Origin: Amycolatopsis pretoriensis | GTDB lineage: Bacteria; Actinomycetota; Actinomycetes; Mycobacteriales; Pseudonocardiaceae | Direction: 5' to 3' | Assembly (NCBI RefSeq): GCF_900107925.1 | Contig: NZ_FNUJ01000007.1 | Coordinates: forward strand, 62,001 to 126,000 | Length of the DNA: 64,000 bases | Shown here: piece after piece, positions 24,406-35,031 of the stretch | How the letters are laid out: each line of letters begins with the position of its first letter | How positions within the stretch are numbered: position 1 is the first letter of the stretch | The notes under the pieces: model-generated | What the model was told of the DNA's origin: nothing | Database searches by the model: none | Seen by the model: only the letters and a program-made list of their open reading frames with translations | Made by a program: the position numbers and the translations under genes

Positions 24406-25956
24406 ATGGTCAGCGCATCCACCGGCCCCGGCTCGGTCAGCCCCTCCCGCGAAGACTTCCGCGCCCTCGCCGAGAGCCGCCGCGTGATCCCGGTCGTGCG
24501 CCGGGTCCTCGCCGACGGCGAGACCCCGATCGGGGTCTACCGCAAGCTCGCCGCCGACCGGCCGGGCACGTTCCTGTTCGAGTCCGCGGAGAACGGTGCC
24601 TCCTGGACGCGCTGGTCGTTCATCGGCGTCCGCAGCCCGGCCGCGCTCACCGTCCGCGCCGGCGAAGCGGTCTGGACCGGCACCCCGCCGGTCGGCCTGC
24701 CGACCGAGGGCAACCCGCTCGACGTCCTGCGTGAAACGATCGAAGCGTTGCACACCGAGCCGCTGCCCGGGTTGCCGCCGCTCACCGGCGGCATGGTCGG
24801 CTACATCGGCTACGACTCCGTGCGCTGGCTGGAAAAGCTGCCCGAGCTGGCCGAGCGCGACCTCGACATCCCCGAGCTGACCATGCTGCTGGCCACCGAC
24901 CTCGCGGCGTTCGACCACCACGAGGGCACGGTCACGCTCATCGCGAACGCCGTCAACTGGGACGACTCGCCCGAGCGCGTGGACGCGGCCTACGACGACG
25001 CCGTCGCGCGGCTGTCCGCGATGACCGAGCAGCTCCAGGTGGCCGCGCCGGCGACCGTCGCCGCGTTCGAGCGGCCCGCGCCGGAGTTCGTCCGCAAGCG
25101 GTCCAAGGAAGACTTCCACGCGGCCGTCGAGAAGGCCGTCGAGGCGATCAAGGCCGGCGAAGCGTTCCAGATCGTGCCGTCGCAACGGTTCGAGATCCCG
25201 ACCGCGGCCGACGCGCTCGACATCTACCGCGTGCTGCGGACGTCCAACCCCAGCCCGTACATGTACCTGCTGCGGCTGGAAGGCTTCGACATCGTCGGCT
25301 CCAGCCCCGAATCGCTGGTCACCGTCCGGGACGGCCGCGCGACCACGCACCCGATCGCGGGCACGCGCTGGCGCGGCGCCGACCCGGAGGAGGACGCCCA
25401 GCTGGCCAAGGACCTGCTGGCCGACGAGAAGGAGCGCGCCGAGCACCTGATGCTCGTCGACCTCGGGCGCAACGACCTCGGCAAGGTCTGCAAGCCGGGC
25501 ACCGTGCGCGTCGTCGACTTCTTCCAGATCGAGCGCTACAGCCACGTCATGCACATCGTGTCGACCGTCACCGGCGAGCTGGCCGAGGGCAAGACGGCGT
25601 TCGACGCGGTCACGGCGTGCTTCCCGGCCGGGACGCTCTCGGGCGCGCCGAAGGTCCGCGCGATGCAGCTGATCGAGGAGCTGGAGCCGGTCCGCCGCGC
25701 GCTGTACGGCGGCGTCGTCGGCTACCTCGACTTCGCCGGCGACGCCGACACGGCGATCGCGATCCGCACCGCGCTGGTCAAGGACGGCATCGCGCACGTC
25801 CAGGCCGGGGGCGGGGTGGTCGCCGACTCGGTGCCGGACTACGAGGACACCGAGTCGCTGAACAAGGCCAGGACCGTGCTCTCGGCCGTGGCCGCCGCCC
25901 AGACGATGGTGGCGGCGGGCTCCCTCGACCCGGTCGCGGACTCCGCGCATGTCTGA
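24406..25956 (+). CDS. trpE: Anthranilate synthase component I
   Basis: TrpE converts chorismate and ammonia to anthranilate. The 516-residue protein has the regulatory LFES motif ([18 protein letters not shown]), corresponding to the LLES tryptophan-feedback site, and the chorismate-binding core ([61 protein letters not shown]). ATG 24406 lies seven bases after CACAAT (24393-24398), suggesting a leaderless start; ATG 24397 is the alternative. The glutaminase (TrpG) is not in the window. There is no room for a Trp-rich attenuator leader. The last 8 bp overlap the next gene. Confidence 0.95.
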   Translation: MVSASTGPGSVSPSREDFRALAESRRVIPVVRRVLADGETPIGVYRKLAADRPGTFLFESAENGASWTRWSFIGVRSPAALTVRAGEAVWTGTPPVGLPTEGNPLDVLRETIEALHTEPLPGLPPLTGGMVGYIGYDSVRWLEKLPELAERDLDIPELTMLLATDLAAFDHHEGTVTLIANAVNWDDSPERVDAAYDDAVARLSAMTEQLQVAAPATVAAFERPAPEFVRKRSKEDFHAAVEKAVEAIKAGEAFQIVPSQRFEIPTAADALDIYRVLRTSNPSPYMYLLRLEGFDIVGSSPESLVTVRDGRATTHPIAGTRWRGADPEEDAQLAKDLLADEKERAEHLMLVDLGRNDLGKVCKPGTVRVVDFFQIERYSHVMHIVSTVTGELAEGKTAFDAVTACFPAGTLSGAPKVRAMQLIEELEPVRRALYGGVVGYLDFAGDADTAIAIRTALVKDGIAHVQAGGGVVADSVPDYEDTESLNKARTVLSAVAAAQTMVAAGSLDPVADSAHV

Positions 25957-26515
25957 GGAGACCAAGCCGTCCCGCCGTCCACTGTGGATGATCGTGGTCG
26001 CGCTCCTGCTGGGCGCGCTCGCGCTGTGGGGCGCGTCACGGCTGACGTGGTTCGCCGAGTTCCGCGACGGCGGCGTGCGCGGCACGGTCCTCTACCGCGA
26101 GACCGGCGAGCAGCGCGCGACCGCGCTCGTGCCGCTGGCCCTGCTGTCCCTGGCCGGCGTGGCCGGGGTGATCGCGACCGGCGGCTGGGCGCGGCGCGTG
26201 CTGGGCGTCGTGCTGGCGCTGGCCGGCGTCGCCGCGGTCTGGTCCGGCGTCGCCGGGGTGAAGGTCTCCGGCTGGGCCGACGGCCTGCCCGTGACGCAGA
26301 TGCTGCTGGGCCGCGGCCTGGCCGTGCTCGGGGGAATTCTCGTCGCGGCCGGCGGGTTGGCAGCCGTCAAGGGCGCCGGGAAAGCCGCGCGGCTCGGGGC
26401 CAGGTACGCGGCTCCGGCCACCCGGAAGAAGGCGCGGGATCCGGACGCCGAGCTGTGGGAAGCGCTGTCGGAAGGGGAGGATCCGACCGACGTCCGGGGG
26501 AGGCATTCGGAGTAA
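25949..26515 (+). CDS. Tryptophan-operon-associated membrane protein (TIGR02234 family)
   Basis: The 188-residue protein has four hydrophobic segments followed by a charged tail ([20 protein letters not shown]). It matches the membrane protein regularly found between trpE and trpC in actinobacteria (Trp_oprn_chp). The N-terminal region, ending [12 protein letters not shown], and the [20 protein letters not shown] block support this. Its function is unproven; tryptophan transport or pathway anchoring has been suggested by location only. It overlaps trpE by 8 bp. Confidence 0.88.
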   Translation: MSEETKPSRRPLWMIVVALLLGALALWGASRLTWFAEFRDGGVRGTVLYRETGEQRATALVPLALLSLAGVAGVIATGGWARRVLGVVLALAGVAAVWSGVAGVKVSGWADGLPVTQMLLGRGLAVLGGILVAAGGLAAVKGAGKAARLGARYAAPATRKKARDPDAELWEALSEGEDPTDVRGRHSE

Positions 26516-26586
26516 CGCGCGCACCCGGAACCGGGCGCTCCAGATGCGGGGGTTAGCATCGTTTCGGCGGGAAGGGGAAGGTTTTT

Positions 26587-26643
26587 GTGAGCGACCTTGC
26601 GAAGGAAACCGTGAGCGCGTACCAGGGCGGGGGCGTCCGGTGA
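26587..26643 (+). CDS. 18-residue mini-ORF coupled to trpC
   Basis: GTG 26587 follows an excellent ribosome-binding site (GAAGGGGAAGG, 26571-26581) by five bases. It encodes [18 protein letters not shown] and ends in TGA at 26641-26643, overlapping the trpC GTG at 26640. trpC has no comparable ribosome site of its own, so its translation may depend on this peptide being read. The peptide has no tryptophan, which argues against a classical attenuator. Confidence 0.45.
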   Translation: MSDLAKETVSAYQGGGVR

Positions 26644-27445
26644 CCGTGCTCGAAGACATCGTCGCCGGCGTCCGTGAGGACCTCGCGGCACGCGAGGCCG
26701 TGCTGCCGTTCGACGAGCTGAAGATCCGCGCGGCGGCCGCCCCGGCGCCCCGCGACGTGATGTCCGCGCTGCGCGAGTCCGGCATCGGCGTCATCGCCGA
26801 GGTCAAGCGGCGCAGCCCCTCCAAGGGCGACCTGGCCGACATCCCCGACCCGGCCGCGCTGGCGAAGGACTACGAAGACGGCGGCGCGCGCGTGATCAGC
26901 GTGCTCACCGAGCAGCGCCGCTTCGGCGGCTCGCTGGCCGACCTCGACGCGGTCCGCGCGGCGGTCGACATCCCGATCCTGCGCAAGGACTTCATCGTCA
27001 GCCCCTACCAGGTGCACGAGGCCCGCCTGCACGGCGCCGACATGGTGCTGCTGATCGTCGCCGCGCTGGAGCAGAACGCGCTCGTCGCGCTGCTCGACCG
27101 CGTCGAGTCGCTGGGCATGACCGCGCTGGTGGAGATCCACAACGCCGAGGAGGCCGACAAGGCCCTCGAGGCGGGCGCCAAGGTCATCGGCGTCAACGCG
27201 CGCAACCTGCACACCCTCGAGGTGGACCGGGACGTCTTCTCGCGGCTGGCTCCCGGCCTGCCGATGGACGTCTACAAGGTCGCCGAGTCGGGCGTCCGCG
27301 GGCCGGGCGACCTGATGTCCTACGCCGGCCACGGCGCCGACGCGGTGCTGGTGGGCGAGGGGCTCGTCGCGTCCGGCGACCCGAAGGGCTCCCTGGTCAA
27401 GCTGGTCACCGCCGGTTCCCACCCCGCCTGCCCGAGGCCTTCGCG

Positions 27446-27449
<4 letters not shown>
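26640..27449 (+). CDS. trpC: Indole-3-glycerol phosphate synthase
   Basis: TrpC closes the indole ring from CdRP in tryptophan synthesis. The 269-residue barrel shows [13 protein letters not shown] (substrate phosphate and the first catalytic lysine), [17 protein letters not shown] (second lysine), [23 protein letters not shown] and the [26 protein letters not shown] phosphate site. GTG 26640 begins [20 protein letters not shown], the standard actinobacterial N-terminus. It overlaps a mini-ORF upstream and trpB downstream by 4 bp. The TrpF step is supplied by PriA. Confidence 0.95.
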
Positions 27450-28653
<1,204 letters not shown>

Positions 28654-28657
<4 letters not shown>

Positions 28658-29445
28658 GCGGGCTCGACGATCTCTTCGCCGGTACGCGGGCGGAGGGGCG
28701 CGGCGCGCTGATCGGCTACCTCCCGGCGGGCTTCCCCACGGTGGACGGCTCGAAGGACCTCATCGCGGCGTGCGTCGACGGTGGTGCGGACCTGATCGAG
28801 GTCGGCGTCCCGTATTCGGACCCGGTGATGGACGGCCCGACGATCCAGGCCGCGTCGGTGACCGCGCTGGACAACGGCTTCCGCCTCAAGCACTTGTTCG
28901 AGGTGGTCGAGTCGGTGTCGGCGCGTGGCGGCCGCGCGGTCGTCATGACGTACTGGAACCCGGTGAACCGCTACGGCGTGGACCGCTTCGCGCGTGACCT
29001 CGCTTCGGCGGGCGGCCTCGGCCTGATCACGCCGGACCTGATCCCGGACGAGGCCTCGGCGTGGATGACGGCCTCTGAGGAGCATGGTCTGGACCGCACC
29101 TTCCTGGTGGCGCCGTCGTCGTCGGAGGAGCGGCTCGCCCTCACGGCGTCGGCGTCCTCGGGGTTCATCTACGCGACCGCGGTGATGGGCGTGACGGGCG
29201 CGCGCGACCAGGTCGGCGCGGGCGCGGAGGCGCTGGTCCGCCGCACGCGGGCGCACACTTCGCTCCCGATCGGTGTCGGGCTGGGCGTGCGTTCGGGCGA
29301 CCAGGCGGCCCAGGTGGCGTCGTTCGCGGACGCGGTGATCGTCGGATCGGCCCTGGTCACGGCGGCGGCCGAAGGTCCTTCGGGCGTCCGTGCGCTGTCG
29401 GCGGAACTGGCCGACGGCGTGCGCCGGGCGGTCACTCCGGCTTGA
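28654..29445 (+). CDS. trpA: Tryptophan synthase alpha chain
   Basis: TrpA cleaves indole-3-glycerol phosphate and channels indole to TrpB. The 263-residue barrel has both catalytic residues at E. coli numbering, E49 ([11 protein letters not shown]) and D60 (VMDGPTIQ), and the phosphate loop in [11 protein letters not shown] 28654 overlaps the trpB stop. The trpA TGA (29443-29445) lies inside the -35 element of the following MerR gene. Confidence 0.96.
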
Positions 29446-29472
29446 CCCGGAGCCCACTCCAGGTGTCACTCT
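29442..29472 (+). promoter_or_regulatory. MerR-type promoter with 19-bp spacer, overlapping the trpA stop
   Basis: A -35 box TTGACC (29442-29447) and -10 box CACTCT (29467-29472) are 19 bp apart, the long spacing typical of MerR-controlled promoters. The spacer holds the near-perfect dyad ACCCGGAG-CCCA-CTCCAGGT (29445-29464, one mismatch). The GTG start is six bases after the -10 box. Confidence 0.72.
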
Positions 29473-29478
29473 GGATCG

Positions 29479-29856
29479 GTGACGTCCTACACCCCGGCCC
29501 AGGTGACCGAAAAGACCGGTTTCACGATCGACACGCTGCGCTACTACGAGCGCATCGGCTTGCTCCACGAGGTCGGCCGCACCGCCGGTGGCCGGCGGTT
29601 CTTCACCGAGCAGGACGTCGAGTTCCTGCAGTTGCTCCGGTGTCTGAGGTACACGGGCATGCCGGTGGCGGAGATGCTGCGGTTCGTCGAGCTCCTGCGA
29701 TCGGGTGAAGCGACGCGCGAGGAGCGGGTCGAGGTGCTGCGCGAGCACGAGGCCCGGGTGGCGTCGCAGATCGCCCGGTTGAAGGAGCACCAGGAGCACA
29801 TCCAGTTCAAGATCGAGCTCTACAGCGGCGCCGGTCAGCTGGCTTCGGCGGGCTAG
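29479..29856 (+). CDS. MerR-family transcriptional regulator
   Basis: The 125-residue protein has the MerR winged helix (YTPAQVTEKTGFTIDTLRYY, then ERIGLLHEVGRTAGGRRFF, about 4-42) and a C-terminal coiled coil (about 78-115) for dimerisation. No cysteine cluster for metal sensing is present, so it is not a metal or SoxR-type sensor. It may sense an organic or aldehyde-like signal, as in the AdhR/NmlR group. Its own promoter carries a matching operator, so autoregulation is likely. Confidence 0.9.
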   Translation: MTSYTPAQVTEKTGFTIDTLRYYERIGLLHEVGRTAGGRRFFTEQDVEFLQLLRCLRYTGMPVAEMLRFVELLRSGEATREERVEVLREHEARVASQIARLKEHQEHIQFKIELYSGAGQLASAG

Positions 29857-29929
29857 AGCTGCGCTGTTCTGCCGGTGTGACCCCTTCACCTGAACCAGAA
29901 CTGTCGGTGGCGGTCCGCATACTCCTCGT

Positions 29930-30390
29930 GTGATGATCCACCACGCGTTCCTCCCGCCGCCAAGACCGGACGGCTGGACAGCGGACGACGTTCTCGCCCT
30001 GCCCGAAGAACAGACCATGCTTCTCCGGATCGAACTCGTCGACGGGATGCTGCTCGTCAACCCATGGCCAGGACTGGAACACCAGCGGCTTCTGGGGAAG
30101 CTCCAATCCGCCTGCGCGCCCGCAATGCCGGACGGCGCCGAGTCGCTGCCCGGGGTGAACGTCCGCCTCGCGGCGCAATCGTGTCGCCTTCGACGAAGAT
30201 GCAGGACCGGATCCTCAAGCGCGCCCTCTACGCCGAGGCGCTGATCCCGTTCTACCTCCTGGTGGAACCCGGCGAACAGAACACCGCGACCCTGTTCGAA
30301 CTCCAAGGTGACGAGTACGAGCCCATCGCCAAGAGCGAGAACGGCGAACTCCACCTCACCCGTCCCTTCGAGGTCACCCTCCGCCTCTGA
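29930..30390 (+). pseudogene. Uma2-family (DUF820) nuclease-like gene, disrupted
   Basis: The 5' part (GTG 29930, TADDVLALPEEQTMLLRIEL then VDGMLLVNP) and the 3' part (IVSPSTKMQDRILKRALYAE, then ALIPFYLLVEPGE) match the two ends of Uma2 restriction-like proteins, but lie in different frames with the junction near 30170-30185. About 40 residues between them are missing, including the PD and E/VE residues of the PD-(D/E)XK site. An internal deletion that also shifted the frame explains this. CATACT (29918-29923), six bases before the GTG, may be the old promoter. Confidence 0.75.
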
Positions 30391-30434
30391 GCCCTTTGTA
30401 CGAAAGCTGTACAGCGCCGCGGGAAAGTCCACTC

Positions 30435-31121
30435 ATGGACATCGCACCCCTTCCGCGACGCACCTTCCTCCGCGGCGCCGCCGGCCTGGCCGCCGCGGGC
30501 GCCACCGGACTGCTCCTCCCTCAAACAGCCCGAGCGCAAGGACAAGAACCCCGGATCTACTCCTGCGCCGAATGGGGAGCCCGCCCGCCGGCCGATGCCC
30601 TCACCACCCTCGACCACCCCGCGAACCGCGTCCTCATCCACCACATCGCCTGCCCGAACAGCACCGACTACTCCCTGGCCCACGCCTTCCAGGTCGCCCG
30701 GGACGACCAGCACGACCACATCGACAACAACGGCTGGTCCGACACCGGCCAGCACTTCACCGTCAGCCGCGGCGGGTACCGGCTCGAAGGGCGCCACGGC
30801 AGCCTCGACGCGCTCAAGAGCGGCACCACCATGGTCCAGGGCGCGCACTGCCCCGGCCAGAACACCAACGCCATCGGCATCGAAAACGAAGGCACCTACA
30901 CCAGTGTCGAGCCGCCCGAAGCGCAGTGGGCTTCGCTCGTCGTCTTCTGTGCCTACATCTGCCGTCAGTACGGCATCGGCGTCGACGAGATCAAGGGCCA
31001 CCGCGACTTCTACAACACCGAGTGCCCCGGCGATCGCCTCTACGCGAAGCTGCCCCAGCTCAGGGACGAAGTCTCAATGGAGGTAGCGCATCAGCGCGCA
31101 CAGCTCGCCGGGCGGCAGTGA
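30435..31121 (+). CDS. Tat-exported N-acetylmuramoyl-L-alanine amidase (PGRP fold)
   Basis: This 228-residue protein begins with a twin-arginine signal (PLPRRTFLRGAAGLAAAGAT, cleavage near ARA-QGQ) and then an Amidase_2/PGRP domain. Zinc ligands are the histidine in LIHHIAC and the H and C of GHRDFYNTECPGD. IYSCAEWGARPP is the typical N-terminal strand. It cleaves the amide between MurNAc and the peptide stem of peptidoglycan, probably for wall remodelling. ATG 30435 was chosen because it leads directly into the Tat signal. It overlaps the converging GS-like gene by 48 bp. Confidence 0.88.
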   Translation: MDIAPLPRRTFLRGAAGLAAAGATGLLLPQTARAQGQEPRIYSCAEWGARPPADALTTLDHPANRVLIHHIACPNSTDYSLAHAFQVARDDQHDHIDNNGWSDTGQHFTVSRGGYRLEGRHGSLDALKSGTTMVQGAHCPGQNTNAIGIENEGTYTSVEPPEAQWASLVVFCAYICRQYGIGVDEIKGHRDFYNTECPGDRLYAKLPQLRDEVSMEVAHQRAQLAGRQ

Positions 31122-32432
31122 GCCCAGCCGGGCGATCTCGCCGCGGCGCACGTCCATCACCGTCGTCGCGAACTCCGCGCCGAACGCCGAGGTCAACGCC
31201 GAGTCCGCCTCGAACGCCGTCACCGCGTCCGCCAGCGACGTCGGCAGGCGGACCGCCGAGGGGAGCGTCCCCGGGTCGACGTCCACCGGCTCCGGCAGCG
31301 ACGCCTCCTCGGAAAGCCCGGCCAGGCCCGCGAACAGCAGCGCCGCCACCACCAGGTACGGGTTCGCCGTCAGGTCGAAGCACTTGACCTCGAAGTTCGC
31401 CGCCCGGTCGCGCTGCCCGGCCGGGCCCTGCACCAGCCGCAGCGGCGCCTCGCGGTTCTCCAGGCCCCACACCGAAAACACGCCGGCCCAGTGGTGCGGT
31501 TCGAGACGCAGGTAGCTGACCACCGACGGCGCGCCGATCGCCAGCAACGCCGGCAGCCGCGCGAAGATCCCCGCGCCGAACGCCTCCGCCGTCGGCGTCA
31601 GGCCGAACCGGCCGTCGCCGCCGGCGCACAGGTTCCGGTCGCCGTCCCAGAGGCTCAGGTGGACGTGGCCGCCGTTGCCCACGCCGTCCGGGGAGAACTT
31701 CGGCGTGAACGACGCCCGCAGCCCGTGCTGCTCGCTCACCATCCGGATCGTCTCGCGCGTCAGCACGGCGATGTCCGCCGCACGCACCGGGTCGTCCGGC
31801 GCCACCGACAGCTCGAACTGCCCGGCCGCGTACTCGGGGTGGATCTGTTCCACCGTCACGCCTTGAGCGGACAAAGTGGACACCAGCGCGCGCAAGTACG
31901 ACGCCTGCGAGGACAGCCGCGCGAAGCCGTAGGCCGGGCCCGCGGTGGCCGAACGCGGGTCGTCCGGCGCGTCCGCCGCCGTGATCACCCACTCGATCTC
32001 GAACGCCGTCCGCACGTTGTAGCCGAGCGCCGCCACCCGCGCCGCCGCGGTCGCGGCCAGCGCCCGCGCGTCCTGCGGGTGCGGCTCGCCTTCGGTGTCG
32101 AACTTGCGGACCGGCGCCCACGCCCAGCCCGGCTGCGCGGCCAGCGGCACGAGCGCGTCGAGGTCGGGGTGCAGCCGCAGGTCGCCCACCGGACCGCGCG
32201 AGTACGTCCCGTCGGTGATGTCGTCGGTGGCCAAAAAGAAGTCGAACGAGTTGGACGCGCCGACCCCCCACGCCGCCGCCGACCACAGCCGGTCCACCGG
32301 GACGGCCTTCACCCGCGCGATGCCGCTGTTGTCCACGAAGGTCAGCGCGACGAGCTCGACGCCGGCCGCGCGCAGGGCGTCCGCCCGCAGTGCGCCCTGT
32401 TGTGCGAGTTCCGCCCGATCGAGCTGGCTCAT
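31074..32432 (-). CDS. Glutamine-synthetase-like enzyme (GlnA3/FluG C-domain type)
   Basis: The protein of about 452 residues has the glutamine synthetase fold: the N-terminal VDNSGIARVKAVPVDRL, EIEWVI (metal site), QIHPEYAAGQFELSV, FTPKFSPDGVGNGGHVHLSLWDG (the histidine site) and the arginine in YLRLEPHHWAGVFSVWG-x-ENREAPLR. It lacks the adenylylation tyrosine loop of GlnA1. Such paralogues glutamylate polyamines, ethanolamine or other amines. Its divergent neighbours (permease, FluG-type amidohydrolase, M20 amidohydrolase) suggest use of an amine or amide as nitrogen source. ATG 32432 follows GGGAG; GTG 32453 is the alternative. Confidence 0.85.
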   Translation of the reverse strand: MSQLDRAELAQQGALRADALRAAGVELVALTFVDNSGIARVKAVPVDRLWSAAAWGVGASNSFDFFLATDDITDGTYSRGPVGDLRLHPDLDALVPLAAQPGWAWAPVRKFDTEGEPHPQDARALAATAAARVAALGYNVRTAFEIEWVITAADAPDDPRSATAGPAYGFARLSSQASYLRALVSTLSAQGVTVEQIHPEYAAGQFELSVAPDDPVRAADIAVLTRETIRMVSEQHGLRASFTPKFSPDGVGNGGHVHLSLWDGDRNLCAGGDGRFGLTPTAEAFGAGIFARLPALLAIGAPSVVSYLRLEPHHWAGVFSVWGLENREAPLRLVQGPAGQRDRAANFEVKCFDLTANPYLVVAALLFAGLAGLSEEASLPEPVDVDPGTLPSAVRLPTSLADAVTAFEADSALTSAFGAEFATTVMDVRRGEIARLGSLPPGELCALMRYLH

Positions 32433-32482
32433 CCTGCTCCCGTCGATGTTCACTGAGTACCTTGAGAAAAGAGGTGGAGATC

Positions 32483-33910
32483 GTGTCAGACACCGTCGAA
32501 ACCCGTCCAGGGCTGCGCCGCTCCCTCTCCGTCTGGCAGGCCGTCGGCCTGTCGGTGGCGTTGATGGCCCCCAGCATGGCTGCCAACATCAACCCCCAGC
32601 AGACCGCGGCCGCCGCCGGCCGCGCCGTCCCGCTCGCCTTCCTCCTTTCGGCGGTCGGCGTGCTGCTGGTCGCCTACGGCTTCGTGAAGCTTTGCCAGCA
32701 CTACCAGCACGCGGGATCGGTGTACGCGTTCGTCGGCGCGACGCTCGGCTCGCGCGCCGGCGTCGTCTCCGGCATCGGCCTGCTCGGCACGTACACGTTC
32801 TACGCCGTCGTCACGAGCTCGGCCGCGGGCACGCTCGGCACGGCCTTCCTGACGCAGGTGGGCATCTGGCCGGACCCCCCGTCCTGGGGGCCGTTCGTGC
32901 TGACGGCCGTGGCGCTGATCGGCGCCTGGCTGCTGTCGGTGGTGCCCGCGCGCCGCGGCACGAGCACACTGCTCGCCGTCGAAGGCGCGACCATCGCGGT
33001 GATCCTGCTGGTCACGGTCGTGATCCTGGTCCGGCTGCTGGCCGGGAACGCCCCTGGCCAAGCGCGGTTCACGATGGACGTCTTCGTCCCGGAAACCGGC
33101 CTGTCCGGGGTGTTCCTCGGCGCGGTCTTCGGCTTCCTGTCCTTCGCGGGGTTCGAGGCGGCCGCGACGCTCGGTGAGGAGACCCACGACCCGAAGCGCA
33201 ACATCCCGCGCGCGATCCTCGGCACGGCGATCTTCGGCGGCATCTACTTCGTCGTGGTCACGGCGGTCGAGATGATGGCGTTCGGCACGGACGCGACGGC
33301 GTTCCACGACTCGCCGTCCCTGCTCGGCGACCTCGGCAGCCGCTACGCGGGCGCGTGGGTCGGCGACGTGATCAGCGTCGGGGCGGCGATCAGCGCGTTC
33401 GGCTGCTGCCTGGCCTGCGTGGTGGGCGGCTCGCGGCTGTTGTACGCCCTGGGCCGCGACGCGGGTGGCGGCCTCGGCCGGACGTCCTCGCGGGGTACGC
33501 CGGTGGCCGCGGTGACGGCCGTGACCGCGGCGGCGGTCCTGATCATCGGAGTGTGCGGGCTGTTCTTCGGCGCGACGGCGTCGGACACGTTCGCGTGGAG
33601 CGGCTCGATCGGGACGCTGATCCTGCTGGTGATCTACCTGCTCACGACGATCGGCGCGATCCTGCTCCTGTTCGTCAAGCGCCGGCTGCGCGTGCCGGCG
33701 TGGCACCTCGTGTTCCCGATCGGCGCGCTGGCCGTGCTCGGCTACACGGTTTACGTCAACGTGGTGCCGTACCCCACCGAGGGGCCGGCGCGGTGGTTCC
33801 CCGTGGTGGCCGGTGCCGTCCTGGTGCTGGCGGTGATCTTGGTGCTGTCGGCGCCCGGGTTCGCTCGTAGGGTGGGGGAGAGGCTCACGAGTGTGGACGG
33901 AGGCGCATGA
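32483..33910 (+). CDS. APC-family amino acid or amine permease
   Basis: The 475-residue protein has about twelve membrane segments and the APC N-terminal block (LRRSLSVWQAVGLSVALMAP, then SMAANINPQQTA). The middle FGFLSFAGFEAAATLGEETHDPKRNIPRA motif is typical of amino acid/polyamine/organocation transporters. GTG 32483 has GGAG seven bases upstream. The stop overlaps the amidohydrolase start as ATGA, so uptake and breakdown are coupled. The substrate is probably an amine, amino acid or amide handled by the following enzymes. Confidence 0.9.
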   Translation: MSDTVETRPGLRRSLSVWQAVGLSVALMAPSMAANINPQQTAAAAGRAVPLAFLLSAVGVLLVAYGFVKLCQHYQHAGSVYAFVGATLGSRAGVVSGIGLLGTYTFYAVVTSSAAGTLGTAFLTQVGIWPDPPSWGPFVLTAVALIGAWLLSVVPARRGTSTLLAVEGATIAVILLVTVVILVRLLAGNAPGQARFTMDVFVPETGLSGVFLGAVFGFLSFAGFEAAATLGEETHDPKRNIPRAILGTAIFGGIYFVVVTAVEMMAFGTDATAFHDSPSLLGDLGSRYAGAWVGDVISVGAAISAFGCCLACVVGGSRLLYALGRDAGGGLGRTSSRGTPVAAVTAVTAAAVLIIGVCGLFFGATASDTFAWSGSIGTLILLVIYLLTTIGAILLLFVKRRLRVPAWHLVFPIGALAVLGYTVYVNVVPYPTEGPARWFPVVAGAVLVLAVILVLSAPGFARRVGERLTSVDGGA

Positions 33911-35031
33911 CCGACCTGCTCCCGTTCGTCGCGGACCTGCCGCTGGTGGACCACCACTGCCACGGCGTCGTCACCCGTGACGTGGCCCGCGCGGACTTCG
34001 AGGCGATGCTGACCGAGGCGGACACGACGTCGTCGCTGGGCACCAGCCTCTTCGACTCGCTGATCGGGCTCGCGGTGCGCGCACGCTGCGCACCCGTGCT
34101 CGACCTGCCGGAACACGCTTCGGCGGAGAGCTACCTCGACCGCCGCGCCGAACTGGGCGCGGCCGAGGTGGCGCGGCGGTTCTTGCGAGCCACCGGCACG
34201 ACGGACTTCCTGCTGGACGGCGGTTTCCGGCCCGACGCGCTGACCACGACCGGCGAATTCGCGGAGCTGGCGGGCACCCGCGCGCACGACGTCGTCCGGC
34301 TGGAACAGGTCGCCGAGCACGTCAGCCGCGGCAGCACGGCGCAGGGGTTCGCCGCCGCCTTCGCCGATGAGCTGGGGAAACGCGCCGAGACCGCCGTCGG
34401 GTTCAAGTCGATCGCGGCCTACCGCGTCGGCCTCGGCCTCGCGGGGGAGCGGCCGTCGGCGGCCGAGGTGGAAGCTGCCGCCGGGCGGTGGCTCGGCGCG
34501 GGCGGCGGCCGGCTGGCCGACGAGGTCCTGCACCGGTTCCTCGTCTTCACCGGGCTGGACCTCGGGCTGCCGGTGCAGTTCCACGTCGGCTACGGCGACT
34601 CCGACGTCGACCTGCACCGCTGCGACCCGCTGCACCTGACCGGGCTGCTGCGCGCGACCCGCGACCGCGGCGTGCCGATCCTGCTGCTGCACAACTACCC
34701 CTTCCACCGCAACGCCGCGTACCTGGCGCAGGTCTTCGAGCACGTGTTCGTGGACGTCGGGCTCGCCACCCACAACGCGGGGTTCCGCGCGCCGGCGATC
34801 CTGGCCGAGCTGCTGGAGATCGCGCCCTTCGGGAAGGTCCTCTTCTCCACCGACGCGTTCGGCCTGGCCGAGCTGTACCACCTGGGCACGGCCCTGTTCC
34901 GGCAGGGACTTTCGGACTTCGTGCGCGCCGGGCTCGACGCCGGCGCGATGTCCGAAGTGGACGCCGTCCGGCTGTGTGCTTTGGTGGGACACGAGAACGC
35001 GAAGAGGATCTACCGCTGGGAGCGCGCGTGA
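33907..35031 (+). CDS. Amidohydrolase (FluG N-domain type)
   Basis: This 374-residue metal-dependent hydrolase belongs to the Amidohydro_2/FluG type. VDHHCHG (about 17-23) gives the first metal histidines, QFHVGYGD a further one, LLHNYPFHRNAAYLA and VFVDVGLATHN the later strand motifs, and FSTDAFG the final catalytic aspartate. In fungal FluG and plant NodGS this domain is fused to a glutamine-synthetase-like domain, and here the two are separate genes in one cluster. The reaction is unknown but probably hydrolyses a gamma-glutamyl amide or similar bond. Confidence 0.88.
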   Translation: MTDLLPFVADLPLVDHHCHGVVTRDVARADFEAMLTEADTTSSLGTSLFDSLIGLAVRARCAPVLDLPEHASAESYLDRRAELGAAEVARRFLRATGTTDFLLDGGFRPDALTTTGEFAELAGTRAHDVVRLEQVAEHVSRGSTAQGFAAAFADELGKRAETAVGFKSIAAYRVGLGLAGERPSAAEVEAAAGRWLGAGGGRLADEVLHRFLVFTGLDLGLPVQFHVGYGDSDVDLHRCDPLHLTGLLRATRDRGVPILLLHNYPFHRNAAYLAQVFEHVFVDVGLATHNAGFRAPAILAELLEIAPFGKVLFSTDAFGLAELYHLGTALFRQGLSDFVRAGLDAGAMSEVDAVRLCALVGHENAKRIYRWERA

